A stretch of 64,000 bases of DNA from Schistocerca nitens. Lineage: Eukaryota > Arthropoda > Insecta > Orthoptera > Acrididae. Location of the stretch: the NCBI RefSeq assembly GCF_023898315.1, contig NC_064622.1, forward strand, positions 76,890,387-76,954,386, written 5' to 3'. Both the position numbers and the translations under genes were made by a program. Below the pieces are notes generated by a model. It was not told where the DNA came from. It saw only the letters and a program-made list of their open reading frames with translations, and did not search any database. Every line of letters starts with the position of its first letter. Positions within the stretch are counted from its first letter, which is position 1. Positions 20,942 to 32,815 of this stretch are shown here, one piece after another.

Positions 20942-20985
20942 ATCTGACGAGAACCGGTATATCCACTGCGGCAAGGCCGTTGCCA
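20942..20985 (-). mobile_element. 5S-rRNA-derived SINE (5' head piece)
   Basis: On the minus strand this reads TGGCAACGGCCTTGCCGCAG then TGGATATACCGGTTCTCGTC, matching the 5S rRNA region just upstream of GATCACCGAAGTTAAGC. It is the detached start of the SINE at 20097-20371. Confidence 0.85.
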
Positions 20986-21600
20986 CAAAAAATTGAAACT
21001 AAAACGAAATCTGTCTCATCGTTTGTGGCAGCTACCGGTCTGTAGAGTACGAGCGCGTCCTGAAAGGCAATGCCTCCGAATTTTTTATGCGAAAACTCTT
21101 CGGATTCAGGTCTCCCATAAATTCTGTGTACAGCGGCCGCCGTCTCGTGCGGTAAGCCGGCAGGTATCGACTACTGCGGAAAGCGACACGCTGGCAGGCG
21201 ACAGCCGGAGCAGGTTCCTCGGCGCATGTGTGAGCGACCGCTCTGCGCAGACAATAGAGGCTCGGCGGTTCCGCGGGCAGCCTCCGGTAATTACCAGCCA
21301 GCCAGCCAGCCAGCCAGCACCTTATCGCGGACATCGCACACGCCGTCACCCGCCAGCCAGCGCGACACTCGGCCATCGTCAACCGCCGCTGGCAGTGAGG
21401 GAGGGGGAGGGGGAGGGGGAGGGGGGAGGGGGAGGGAGGAAGTCATTAAGAGCGGCCGGAAAGCTGTGGCGGCACCCGCTTCGGCTCGCCCGCTTCCTCA
21501 TTTGTTATCTGTTTTAATTACCAGTACCCTCGTCTCCTCCGAACGAGCTCACGACATTGGTCGCTGCTGCCGAGTTTCTCGAAGGTCCTGAAAAGTGCAC
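20986..21600. promoter_or_regulatory. CpG-rich block with ATTA/TAAT cores and simple repeats
   Basis: GC-rich and without transposon signatures. It holds GGTAATTACC near 21285, a CCAG/CAGC tetranucleotide run at about 21294-21319, a GGGGGA run at 21397-21440 and TTTTAATTACC near 21514. Open frames here are compositional. A host regulatory function is possible but unproven. Confidence 0.28.
21397..21440 (+). repeat. (GGGGGA)n simple repeat
   Basis: Direct reading of GGGGGA/GGGA units. It is a potential G-quadruplex-forming purine tract. Confidence 0.9.
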
Positions 21601-22090
21601 AACGTGTCTCTACACTTCCTTTTCTTTTTGTTGTTTTTCTTCCTTCGCCCGTCGCGGGTAAGACCGCCCTCAGATTGGAAATGAAAGTGATGATGATGAT
21701 TTTGGTTTGTGGGGCTCTCAAGGGCGTGGTTATCTGCACCTGTACAAAATCCCAATCTTCTCACTGTCCAGTCTCGCTATTTTCCCGAATGATGATGAAA
21801 TGATGAGGAAGACACAAGCACCCGCTCCCCAGGCAGAGAAGCGACGTGAAATTGTTCGAGTTTTTGTGACGTCAGAGCGATGCATTTCAGATTCATAGCA
21901 TACCACAGTGTGAAAGACTGATTAAGACAAGCCAGAGCTTTGCTTCGTGGAGCGGAATGTGACCAATGAAGTGCAAGATGGAATTCTGCTTCACAAAGAG
22001 AACTTGGGAGCCACCATATTCGATTACGACGTTTTCACTTGAAGCCCAAATTCAGTGGGTGTTAGATTATAACTTACGTTTCTGTGAATA
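21601..22090. other. Stretch without a recognisable gene
   Basis: No transposon or coding signature was recognised. Confidence 0.35.
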
Positions 22091-22739
22091 CGAGGACTAT
22101 CCAGAAAGTAAGTTCCGATCGGTCGCGAAATGGAAACCACTGTAAAAATTCGATGAAGCTTTGCACAGATGTGTTGGACAGTGTCTGTAGAACGCCCGTC
22201 CATCTCGTCACATCGCTCTTTTCAGTTCTGAGCACACACTGAGCAGGTAAATGTACCTAGAAAATAGTGTCTCCCGCCAAGTACGAGGGCCTGGTGAGAA
22301 ATTTCGCCTGAAGCTATGCAGCCCACGTAACACAACTGTCACGCCGTTCCTACTTCATGACAATTCTCAGCTGCACTCTGCAGGGGCAACGAAGATCCTC
22401 CTACAGCGTTTTAAGTGAGAAGTGTTTGATCACCCACAATACAGACCGCCTGAGTTCCATCTCTGTTCGCACGAACCGCTGACTATGAAGACAACATTTT
22501 GGCAGAGACAACGACCTGTAGGCCTGCCTAGAGAATTAGCGGAAAGCACTGGCGGCTGCTTTCTATCACAAGGGTATTGAAAATTGGTACAACGCCATGA
22601 CAAATGTCTAAGTAGGAGCGGGGATTAATTAAAAAATTAGCTGGGAGTTGTGGCTAGCTGTTGAAAATGAAACATTTTTGATTTTTACAGTAGTACCCAT
22701 TTCGCAGACGATCGGAACCTTCTTTCTGGATAGCCCTCG
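22091..22739 (+). mobile_element. Internally deleted mariner-like element (MITE-like)
   Basis: A 649-bp element bounded by TA (22089-22090 and 22740-22741). Its ends CGAGGACTATCCAGAAAGTA and CTTTCTGGATAGCCCTCG are inverted. Near 22490-22620 a degenerate mariner C-terminus is readable (a segment like RELAESTGGC followed by LVQRHDKCL with one shift). It lacks most of the transposase. A sister copy at 57969-60054 carries a Tc1 insertion. Confidence 0.85.
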
Positions 22740-22741
22740 TA

Positions 22742-23012
22742 AACACTGTTTCAGACCCCAGAAAACTGAAGACCTCACGAAAACAGATCGTTACTGATAA
22801 TAATACGAAAGTATGTCGTTTAATGGCAACGGCCTTTGAAGAGTTATCAAAAATGAGTCGTTCCTGCTGCGATCAGTTATAACCACATGCCAGTTGTTGA
22901 CAAATCGGCGGTTTCAGCCTTCAGGGTATCATAACATCGATGGCATTGTCATACATAACACCACTGCACTATAGTGCAGTGCGAAGTAAAAGGTATTTTG
23001 TTGTAGTCCTGC
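22742..23012. other. Unassigned spacer
   Basis: No feature was recognised. The right edge includes part of the SINE target duplication. Confidence 0.3.
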
Positions 23013-23211
23013 GCAGGCCGAAGTGGCCGAGCGGTTCTAGGTGCTTAAGTCTGGAACCGCGCGACCGCTGCGGTCGCAGGTTCAAATCCTGCCCCGGGCA
23101 TGGATGTGTGTGTTGTCCTTAGGTTAGTTAGGTTTAAGTAGTTCTAAGTTCTAGGGGACTGATGACCTCAGCTGTTAAGTCCCATAGTTCTCAGAGCCAT
23201 TTGATGCATTT
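23013..23211 (+). mobile_element. tRNA-derived SINE (family A)
   Basis: Full-length SINE with an 11-bp duplication TGTAGTCCTGC at 23002-23012 and 23212-23222. Confidence 0.95.
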
Positions 23212-23222
23212 TGTAGTCCTGC

Positions 23223-24010
23223 AGTCACCAGAACACGTGAGCATTGGCACTGGCATGCTGAACGATAAAATGTAGAGTTTTCGGACGAACCCTGCTTCAA
23301 ATTGTCCCACAGCGATGCCTGCGACAGATGCTACCATAGTGAACGCGATCTGGCAGATTGCATTGTAGAGTGGCAAATGCCGAATGGTTCTGAGCACTAT
23401 GGGACTGAACATCTGCGGTCATCAGTGCCCTAGAACGTAGAACTACTTAAACCTAACTAACCTACGGACATCACACACATCCATGTCCGAGGCAGGATTC
23501 GAACCTGCGACCTTAGCGGTCACGCGGTTCCAGACTGCCGGCCGGCGGCAAATGCCGAGTGTGATGGTTTGGAAAGTAATCGGCTATAAGATGTGATGCC
23601 GTCGTCTGAGTGCTAAAGACAATCTGAACAGTAACGTCTATGTCAGGGATGTTTTAGAGTCCGAGACATTACACCTCACGCAGGAAGCTACGCAAGCAGC
23701 ATTTAAGCAGGACAATGCCCAGAGACATATGACGAGGAGTATGCAGGCCTTCTTCAAAGAACGGGGGGTAGCACTGCTTCCCTGCAGTGAAAGTTCTCCT
23801 GACTTGTCACCCGTCGAACGTGTCTAGGTTATGACTATCCGGCAGCTTGTTCGTTCTGGTCCTTCTGTGACATCTGTCGATGCAGTGTGGCCGTACCTCA
23901 AACCGCATAGTAGTACATTCTACAACAGCATATCCAGGCTCTCTTCTAGTCCATGCCACGACGTCTACATGCACTGATTCAAGCATGTTGCGCTTCACAC
24001 GCTACTGAAT
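23223..24010 (+). pseudogene. Tc1-like transposase relic, split by a SINE
   Basis: An old Tc1-type transposase. Before the SINE a degenerate stretch (near 23270-23380) corresponds to the region after the first catalytic Asp. After it, 23552 onward reads MPSVMVWKVIGY, then AAFKQDNAQRHMTRSMQAFF (second Asp) and SPDLSPVERV (third position, Glu) ending in an in-frame stop where a Trp is expected. Translation resumes as RQLVRSGPS. Fully dead. Confidence 0.75.
23384..23546 (-). mobile_element. tRNA-derived SINE (family A), lacking the A-box end
   Basis: Minus-strand SINE flanked by a perfect 12-bp duplication (GGCAAATGCCGA at 23372-23383 and 23547-23558). The segment that normally carries the A box and D-arm has been removed: CCAGACT joins directly to GCCGGCCGG. 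The element is therefore not polymerase III competent. Confidence 0.95.
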
Positions 24011-24269
24011 TCTCACGCTCGAAGTACATCTACAGTTCTGTCATTTCAATCATTAACGAACTAGCAGAAAAAGTGTTGCTATTGGAGTACAAAAAAAGGG
24101 AAATTCGCTCCACTTTAAAAGACTCTGACAAAAAAGCGGGTTACCAAATGTCTCATTCCACCTTCCTAAGCACCTTAAATATTTTCTCCAACATTTGGGC
24201 ATATGAAAATATCCCTGCTCTCTTTAACATACAGCTCACGTCTTACTTCCATGAACACCGCTAACTGTA
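24011..24269. other. Unassigned spacer
   Basis: No feature was recognised. Confidence 0.3.
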
Positions 24270-24830
24270 ACGTCCTCACACCCACTAGTCCATCAGATGT
24301 AAGTCACTCTTACCCATCCACTCCCACTTACCCATTCTCACTCACTCACTCCACCCAACTCCTTGTGATCATCTCTTCCTGTCTCTCTGTCACTGTCTCC
24401 GGTCTCGCAGCCACAGTCTCCTTCGTTCTGTCCTACTACTACAGCCTCTTCTCACTGTCACTGTCTCCTTCTTGCTCTCTTTTACTGCTACTGTATCATT
24501 AATTCCTTCCCACTGTCCTTCTCACTGTCATTATCTCTCTCGTCCTCGTTGCCATTGTCATAGACTCTGTCTGTCATTAGTATTGGCTCTCACCCATTTA
24601 CATTTTCTCTTCCTCTTTATTCCTCTCCGATTTGCACTGTCCCTTTGACACTTTTCCTAGCAGTGTTCTGTCACTGTCAACTCTGTTCCAGTGCGACTGT
24701 GTCCCTATCTTTCTCTCACAATGTCACTGTCTCCTTCGCTCTTTCTATTCGACTACTAATGTCGACTATCTTCCAGTATTTATTACTGTTCCGTCTCTTT
24801 CTCACAGCCACAGTCTCCTTCTCTTTCAGC
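24270..24830. repeat. Pyrimidine-rich low-complexity region
   Basis: Irregular repetition of CTGTCACTGTCTCC-like units, giving a C+T-rich plus strand. The apparent reading frames are serine/leucine-rich artefacts. Confidence 0.7.
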
Positions 24831-26519
24831 ATAAAAAAGCTCGAATATTTTTGCATGCCAAAAAATTTGGGAAAATTTTTAAAGATGCTAAGGAAGGTAG
24901 AATGAGGCAGCCGCTACCACCCTTGTCAGTCAGAGTCTTTTAAATACAAGCAGATTGGTCTGTTTCTGCTCCTATAGGAGAATTTTTCTTCTGGTTCCTC
25001 TCTTTTCCTTGCTCCAGCAGGGTCACTTATATGAAAAGAACTTGATGGGTCAGAAAAAATTTGATAGTTTATCTATGTGAAACTGAAATAGCGCAAAACT
25101 AATTTTACACCTCAGATCGGAATTTATAGTACAAAAATTTTGCCTTTTATGCAGCACTTCTGATGATAACGGTGATACTTTACACCATATTTATCTGTGC
25201 TACGTCACTTTACAAATAACGTTTTTGCCTCACACGCGATTTCACGTGTACAAGTAGGGTAAGGTTGAATCTTTGTATCTCGGATACGGATAAAGATATC
25301 AAGAAAATTTTAAAAGCTGTTTGATATTGAGATCTTATGAATATATCGTAAAAATACACCCATCTGCTGAGCATAGCCGTCTTTGAATCGGCGGCTCCGT
25401 TTTGGTACCAGAAACCCAGGTATTTTGGGGTGTTTCTCGATAAGGCATAAAGTTTTTTTGAAAACGTGAAGATGTCACTTCTAAATAAATGGCTGTAGAA
25501 CATATTGTTAAACACCGATCCATTTTCTGAGGTTAGTTGTTTAAATATTCGCTGCTAACTGCGAAAGGAATGGGGAAAAAGCTTCTTTTGGATTTTCTCA
25601 GGAACTGCTCTTGAACTCAATGGTGCCTCCATAAGTCCCTTAAGGCCCACCGTAGAACATACCTAATGCAAAAATAGCCAACCGATACGCTCCGTTTGCC
25701 TAAGCTGGAGGAAGTGTGTAATACTCAGTCTTTGTCCCTGTACTGTAGGATACTTGTAGTAAGACAATTCTTCTGTTAGCTAAACAAATATCCCTAGCCC
25801 AAGGGCTGTCCTAAACACTTGACCCTTTCTTCATATAACCTATAGAACCCGAGGTCTAAACCCCATAAAAACCCAGTTTTTTTGCTTGGCAGTTTGAAAT
25901 ATATTAGTAGTGGCTGCTGTCGCATGCGCACCGACTGTCACGACCCTAACAGCGGAATAAATTTCATTGTGGTCACATATCTCCTTCTTGGCGTCGCAGT
26001 TCTCGCAGTCAGTAGCCAGAAGTACTTTTCAGATAAAACATTCAAAATTGCTCACAAGAATCCCTGTCTCCGACACAAGTTTTAATTACATCACTCTCCG
26101 ATTCTATGGTTGGCAAAATGTAACCTCCACAATTACAACTGCACTATCGGAAAACTTAATCACGCTGTTTTCCAAGTGTTCTATTACATCCATAGCGATC
26201 ACACTGACAAGATTGGACTAAGTACAGCATACCAAGAGTCATCCAAGTGACTACCCTTCTCGTGCTCCATGCGTGAATCGAACAGAAAGAAACTTTCATA
26301 TGTGGCAGAATGGGAAGCACCTTCTGCAAGGCTCTTCACAGATTATAGATCTAGATCTAGATAGGTAAATATGTGGTTCCCCGACTCAGCCGAAAGATTT
26401 GTTTTCTTTCTTTTTTTTTTCACAATGCACCTTTTTTTTCGAGGCTGCATTTAGAAAACGAGGACCCGCCACCGGATTGCTCTAAATGTTTTAAAATGAG
26501 ATTACGTGCGGAAAGAGTC
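24831..26519. other. 1.7-kb stretch without a recognisable gene
   Basis: AT-rich unique-looking DNA with only short chance open frames. No transposon termini, tRNA-like head or reverse transcriptase/transposase motif was seen. It may be intronic or intergenic host DNA. Confidence 0.4.
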
Positions 26520-27315
26520 ATCAGATGGAATCAGCAGTACTACAATACTGTTTGTTGACGATGGATGCTATTGTCTGGAGCAAAGTATAGTGGTTGAACG
26601 ATGGCATGGAGGTATAGAAAGACCTTGACAAAATTCCCACGTCGTGGAATGGACTGCAGCTTCCTTTAAATGTAGATAAATCTAAGATATTGCCTTTAAT
26701 GAAAACAACGACTCCATAATATCCGAGCATCATGTTAGTGGTGAACCTCTTCAACATGTCGTATGTTATAGGTGATCAGATCCAACGCTAAGAACAGATA
26801 CGAAATGGGACTATCGTGTAAAACCAGGATTAGGGGAAGCGAATGGTAAACTTGGATTCGCTGGGAGGGTTATAGGAAAGTGCATAGAACCTCATAGTGC
26901 GAGCAGTCGTAGAGTAGGCCTACTTTTCGAGTGTTTTTATCAAGTAGGCATGGCAACACACATTAAAGGAATTGAGAGACGCGCTATTAGGCTGATAGTA
27001 ACAGCTCAGACGAAAGTGTAGCGGAAATTCTCGGGGAACTTAAATGGAAATAATCGTAAGAAATAATACGTAGTTCTCGCCGAACCCTGTTGCGTAAAAG
27101 TGGAGAACGCGTATTCCAGCAAGGCTGAGGGACATCCGCTGGCACCGTCGTGTATCCCGCATACGGATAACGAGGACAAGGCGAGAGCAGATGTAGAAAG
27201 TCCATTTCTCCTCACTCAGTACAAGAACGGAATAAGACAGACAACACTGGAACACCTTCCCCCTGCCTTGCACAGTACAGTGGCTTTCGGATTACATATT
27301 TAGATTTAGATGTTC
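26520..27315 (+). pseudogene. Old CR1-like LINE C-terminal relic
   Basis: Plus strand. Near 26830 it reads ANGKLGFAGRVIGKC, corresponding to the conserved thumb segment KLRFIGRILRKC of younger copies. IKGIERRAIRLIVTA near 26965 corresponds to EKIQRRAARFVT. The end is marked by TTTAGATTTAGATG at about 27300. It is much more diverged than the copies at 11562 or 20372. Confidence 0.7.
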
Positions 27316-27964
27316 TCCATTTTTCGTAATCGTGCTTTCAGCCACACACACGCACAAGTTCTTATTCTGAGAGTTTTCCCTCTCTGGGTTTGAAAGATAT
27401 TAACCAGCGTCCTGCAACGATCGATGAAAGCGAAACTGTGACCAGGCAGTCCTTATCACCTACTACACCTGCGTCCACAGCGGTAACTCGGTCGGTATTG
27501 TGCAGTAGACGCAGTGACGGGGCCTCACAGAGTCGGCAAGTGTCCTGCAAAGAAGCAACGTACCTTGGTCTATTTTTTTGGGATGGTAATGTGGAGTGGA
27601 TTTCATTATATTCGTCACGCATATTGCACAAGTGATTAGAATGGACTGAACTCAGCTCACGTTTTGTATGGTATAATTACTGTCATAATTCGTGCTAGCC
27701 TCTCTCGGTCGGTTTTCTTCCCTCTAACGCTCCATTTCAGGAGATTCAAGTAAAATTTCTTGACTTTCCCTGATATGAGTTGAGGGTGAGTTGCTCCATG
27801 CCGCATACCATTGAGTAACGTGCACAAATAAGTAATATGCGTTGCATGTTTATTAATGTGCTTCACACCCTCTATCAGCAAAGTTAGATTTTGTTGCTCA
27901 TAATACATCCTCATTCTGTCCATGAGCTAGATTTCAAGCCGCGAGTTCAACCGCGTATGCACAT
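27316..27964. other. Stretch without a recognisable gene
   Basis: No feature was recognised. Confidence 0.35.
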
Positions 27965-28440
27965 GTCACATATATCGCACCATCTCCTCATCTCCCCTCT
28001 CTCTATCTGTCTCCATCTCCTTCCTCTCTCTGAACATCCGTTCCTCTCCCCACTTTCTGTCCAGCTCCTCCGACACCTCTCTCTGTCCATTTTCTCCTCC
28101 CCCCCTCTGTCTGTCCATCTCCCCCTTCCCCTGTTTCTGCTCATCACCTCCTCCTCCCCCTCCTCCTCCTCCTGTTTCTCCTCTCTGTGCTTCTCCTCTC
28201 TTCTCTTTACTTCAACGTCATCCTCGTCCTTCTCTGTGTCCACCTCCTCTTCTCCCTTTACATCGATCCATGTCCTCCTTCTCGTTGTCCATCTCATCCT
28301 ACCCTCCTCTCTGTCGATTTCCTCCTCTCCCTCTCTCTCTACCTCTCCTTCCCCCTCTTTCTATCCATCTCCTCCTCTGTCTATCACTTCATCCTCCCTC
28401 TGTTCCTCTTCTCCTCTCACCTTTCTCTGCCCATTTCTAT
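27965..28440. repeat. Long pyrimidine tract (CTCCTC-rich)
   Basis: About 475 bases almost free of purines on the plus strand, built of irregular TCTCCTCC-type units. It explains the overlapping long open frames on both strands, which are low-complexity artefacts. Confidence 0.85.
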
Positions 28441-28559
28441 GCAACCCCATTTCCACCCTCAACTTCACCATAGAATTTGGTTGTTCTTACCCTCACTGTT
28501 ATTACTTCTAGTTCGTACGCTAACAACTTGTGTTCCTGGCATGTGCTAAAATAAGGGTG

Positions 28560-29560
28560 TTGGTCCTGGGATAACACACAACTGGTCGAAACAGCCCACA
28601 GTCAAGGAGGCCACCTCTCCCGAATAGAATCGCGACCGTTCCTATCTCTTGGCCACCAAGGGAGCGTAAACATTGACGATTCGGACACCATAGTAGGTCA
28701 CAGCAAGCTACTGACAGGCACGCCACTTTGTCAGTGCCTTCTTTTAAAAGTATAACCATCCACTACCATTGTTAGCCCACGGCATGAGATAAACAGCATA
28801 TCCATTGATAGTCAGAAACGTCTCTAGGCAAACTTCTTCCAGGAGGACAATATCGAGGTCTGACACCCTCAACATTTCTCGGAGCAATTGTAGTTTGACT
28901 GGTGTGACAATAGTCTTGGCACTGACTGTGCGAATGTTGTAAGCTTCTCGTGGAATTGTAACTATGGGGGCGCTTATTGAAGAAGGAACAGCAGTGTACA
29001 GGAATGAATCCCAGCAGGCAGCACACACCCATTCATTACCTCCGTCGATCAATAGTTGTGGGTTGGAGCAGCAGCATTCGCTGCTGACACGACAGTTGTT
29101 TTATCTTCTACATCATCGGACCTCGCAGAAGGACGTGGTCGCTGTGCGTCCAGTGGAACATTTTCCGAGTCCAAATGCATTTTTGTCTGTGATGCTGGTT
29201 CAGCTACTGTTCAACCCCCATAGGCACCGGCAGTGTAAGATGAGTTTACTTTTGGCGGCGCCGCGGAATCATCCATCATGGGATGATCTTGGTAGGTGGG
29301 TTCCTCGTAGTCTTGAGACAGCATCGTGCAGATGTCACACAGAGCGATCCAACGTTTCCGACGTCTCTTCGCTAACTCTTGCTTGTGCATCTGATCTGCA
29401 GCCTCCAATGAAGCGTGGGGGTCCCGACGGTCACATACGAAAACATCAGTAGGCACAACCATAGAGTCGAGGTCCATTCCCAGCGCTGGAGATTGCTCAC
29501 CACTGCACAGAAAAGGCGGTATAGGAGGGGGCCAGGGGATGGGCATTGTTCCATCCGCAA
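28560..29560 (-). pseudogene. 5' part of a non-LTR retrotransposon: ORF1 end and AP endonuclease start
   Basis: Minus strand, ORF order right to left. 29211-29546 has a short ORF1-like tail (KRRRKRWIALCDICTML). 28744-29052 reads ITIPREAYNIRTVSAKTIVT, then LQLLREMLRVSDLDIVLLEE and VCLETFLTINGYAVYLMPWA. This is the N-terminal pattern of an apurinic endonuclease: a conserved start, then D(I/V)(V/M)LLEEV with the catalytic Glu. Below it, RIVNVYAPLGG near 28650 is the next conserved block. The frame is broken near 28740. It appears I/LOA/R1-like; the clade is uncertain. The reverse transcriptase part is absent. Confidence 0.6.
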
Positions 29561-30547
29561 CACCCTGAGGTAGTACCGGAAACAGCGATGGCTCAGTAAT
29601 CGGAGTCAGCGCAGAGAGCTGTCGAAAGTCGTTTTGGAGAACCTTGACAAACCTTAGTAGGAGCGTCGCAGGTCAGTTGTAACCCACACGTCCCTATGTG
29701 GCAACTGTGTGACTCTGCGTTGAACATCCAAAGCACGACTTCAGCTGGTCATCATAAATTATAATGGGATGGCAAACGCCAGTATACGAGTAAGTAGAAT
29801 GGCACATGTTGGGTTAGCTCGATATGGATCTGTTGTGCACTGATGAGAACCAGGTGTGCCGTAAACTGAGCGCACTTCTCAGCTTTATGCGCAAATCATC
29901 TTCCCATATGGGCAGAATGCAGATACCACAACCTCTGAAGGGACCTCGAATGGAGTCCAAATACACGGGTCACCCACGGTCCAAGTCCTGCATGTCCCAC
30001 AGTTATGTATCAATATCTTCATCAGAGTGGCAGAATTTAAGAACATTTCTAGTTTCAATTATAATTCTATCACATACTTCTCCGTTAATCAGTTTACCAC
30101 ACTGCCTATTATAGACAAGTGTATGCCAAAAAGATCTTCACAATTAATCTTCACTTCATCGCTGATAAACGATTTCAAGTTCCTTGGATCGTTCATATTC
30201 AGTCGCAAAACTGATCTGAAGTGCCGATTTGCGGTGGGATTAAGTGATTCTTACTGTAAGAAAATATATAGTGTACTAAGACAGCAGAACCACATAAACA
30301 AGTTCCTGTGCAATCGGGGCGTCGAGGATGTAAAGAAGACATCCGTGCCACTACACTGCCAAAGGCAGACAGTGTGTTAAGCTGTACAGGTATATGCAGG
30401 TCTGTGGTTGTGAAAATTATAAAGGAAAAAAGATTGACTCGCATTTATTACTAGTTCGAAGAGCTGAAATATTATCTCTGAGCTCTTCGTCCCAGGTATT
30501 GGAACATATTTAGTGGAACAGACTTTTCAGAGCCTTTCCTCCCCAAC
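29561..30547. other. Stretch with one unidentified 117-codon open frame
   Basis: Holds an open frame on the plus strand at 30027-30380 (starts MAEFKNISSFNYNSITYFSV) that I do not recognise. It is AT-rich and has no evident promoter or neighbour logic, so it is probably chance or old transposon DNA. Confidence 0.3.
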
Positions 30548-30601
30548 GATATCCTCACTTGTGATTTCTGAAATTTTCCCGGGGTGTTTCTTCTTCCAGT
30601 A

Positions 30602-30799
30602 CCGGCCGCGGTGGTCTCGAGGTTCTAGGCGCTCAGTCCGGAACCGCGCGACTGCTACGGTCGCAGGTTCGAATCCTGCCTCGGGCATGGATGTGTGTGA
30701 TGTCCTTAGGTTAGTTATGTTTAAGTAGTTCTAAGTTCTAGGGGACTGATGACCATAGATGTTAAGTCCCATAGTGTTCAGAGCCATTTGAACCATTTT
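30602..30799 (+). mobile_element. tRNA-derived SINE (family A)
   Basis: Full-length SINE in the left Penelope terminal repeat, with an 11-bp duplication TTCTTCCAGTA at 30591-30601 and 30800-30810. Confidence 0.95.
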
Positions 30800-31086
30800 T
30801 TCTTCCAGTAATTTTCGGGTTTGCAGCCGGATCCCATCAACATTCTGCCATGATATTTCGGCCCAGAGACGTCCGGCCATCCTAAGGTGAGTAGACGAAG
30901 TACTGAAGAGACCTGATGCAGTCATGGGATTTATAGCGAATTCCGCGTATGCGAATCGTACTGGTGATACACGGCGCATGCGTTAGGAGGTGACATGCGT
31001 AGTGGAACGCCACCAGCATATACAGAAAACCTGCTACTCTTTTGAACGATTGTTCTTTACCTAAATGAGTTATTAAGAGGCTGAGA

Positions 31087-32590
31087 CCACACAATTATGT
31101 TCCACCAGGACTGTATGGGGTGCCCAAGATTCACAAGTATGGTGTTCCACTACGATTGATAATGAGTAATATTGGTGCTTCTACTTATTCGACTGCAAAA
31201 CATCTGGCCTACTTATTCAAGCCGTATGTGGGTAATTGTTGCCATCATAAACGTAATTCCAACGATTTTATCAGTCGTTTGAAGAATGTTAAGCTGAGTA
31301 TATCGGATTTGCTGGTTAGCTTCGATGTGGTCTCACTTTTCACCAAAGTGCCTTTATTTTACTCGCTACATCTTGTTGGTAACTTGTTCAGTGAAGATTT
31401 GAAGGCTTTTTTTAACATACTCTCTCCTCAACTTATTTTTTTATTTAATTACGAATTTTTTGAACAAACTGACAGTGTCGCCATGGGGAGTCTCTTGTCT
31501 CTTGTGATGGCCAATCTTTCTATGACCGAGCGGTTCTAGGCGCTACAGTCTGGAACAGCGCGACCGCTACGGTCGCAGGTTCGAACCCTGCCTCGGACAT
31601 GGATGTGTGTGATGTCCTTAGGTTAGTTCTAGGGGACTGATGACCTCAGAGGTTAAGTCCCACAGTGCTCAGAGCCATTTGAATCAGCCATTTGAAGACT
31701 TTGAGGAGAAAGCTCTTGAGTCTGCCGTCTTAAAGCCTATGTGTTTTGGCGTTAGGTAGATGATACTTCCGTTGTATGGCCTCATGACAGACAAGAACTG
31801 GAAAAAATCCTTTGTCATTTAAACTCTTTACATGGAACATCAAGTTTATTATGGAGATTGAGAAAGATGGGACTTTACCCTTTTTAGAATGATGGGTCTT
31901 TGTGGAAACTCGGTGTGCAGAAAACCCACACATACAGACCTGTATCTTCAGGCTCCCAGTTGCCATCACCCCGCACAACCGCCAGTGCTGTCAGTACTTT
32001 AATTCATGGGGCGCATGTAATATGGGATGCTGATAGCCTTCACGAAGAATTAGTGCATCTGGAGAACGTTTTTAAAGAGAATGGCTATACTTCGCGTCAA
32101 ATACGGAAGGCCATGCGCAATTATAATAACAGGAAGCAACACTCTGAGGAGACTGATAACTATAAATCAACTGCTTTCCATCCATATACTGGGAACGTAT
32201 CTTCTAAGATTGGCAGATTGCTTAAGAATAATATCATCATCATCTTCCGTCCACCAACAAAGAACAGGGCCTTAGTCGGATCTGTTAAAGACGGTTTACA
32301 ATTGAGGAAGACGGGTGTTTATAAACTTCCCTGTGAGTGTGGCGCGGCATATATGGGTCAGACGACATGAACGGTCCAGGAACGCTGTGTAGAACACAAG
32401 ACACACCCGTCTGCGGCACCCCTTAAAATCAGCAGTAGCAGAACATTGAATTTCCATGGGACATTCAATGGAATGCAATAACACCAAAATTTTAGCACCA
32501 GTTCCCAGCTTCTGGAACTCTGTAATTAAAGAATCCGTGGAAATTCGTCTTGCTGACAATTTAGTGCATCGTGATACCAACTTTCAGCTG
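31087..32590 (+). pseudogene. Broken Penelope-like reverse transcriptase with GIY-YIG endonuclease
   Basis: Penelope-like polyprotein missing its N-terminus. It reads YGVPKIHKYGVPLRLIMSNI (fingers), LLVSFDVVSLFTKVP near 31310 (block A, catalytic Asp present), NYEFFEQTDSVAMGSLLSLV near 31450 (block B), then after the SINE the catalytic box. There the usual Tyr is a stop codon: R-stop-VDDTSVVW near 31753. A further stop lies near 31888. From 31900 the linker and endonuclease are open: LRKTGVYKLPCECGAAYMGQ near 32305 is the GIY-YIG core, ended by a stop at 32368-32370. Downstream WNSVIKESVEIRLADNLVHR is still readable. Confidence 0.88.
31521..31684 (+). mobile_element. tRNA-derived SINE (family A), 5'-truncated
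   Basis: Begins within the A box (ACCGAGCGGTTCTAGG) and has a 30-bp internal deletion after CTTAGGTTAGTT. It lies between block B and the catalytic box of the Penelope reverse transcriptase. No clear duplication was found. Confidence 0.9.
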
Positions 32591-32815
32591 GATAAAAATT
32601 GGAATTAAATTATTAAAATTATGCGGCCACAGCAGAATCGACACGTTCAGGCGATACTCGGCGATTAGACTGTTCTTACTTCACCACTGAGAGCAGCACA
32701 CTCCACTTGGCTACCTCGCGCATGTCCCCTTGTAAATTATGCGTCGTAAACCAACAGTACGACTCACATGCGCGGAATTCGCTATAAATACCATGACTGC
32801 ATCAGGTCTCTTCCC

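Noticed and set aside
27891..28511. 206-codon Ser/Leu/Pro-rich protein
   Set aside because: It is explained by the pyrimidine tract; long frames appear on both strands because stop codons are rare in such composition.
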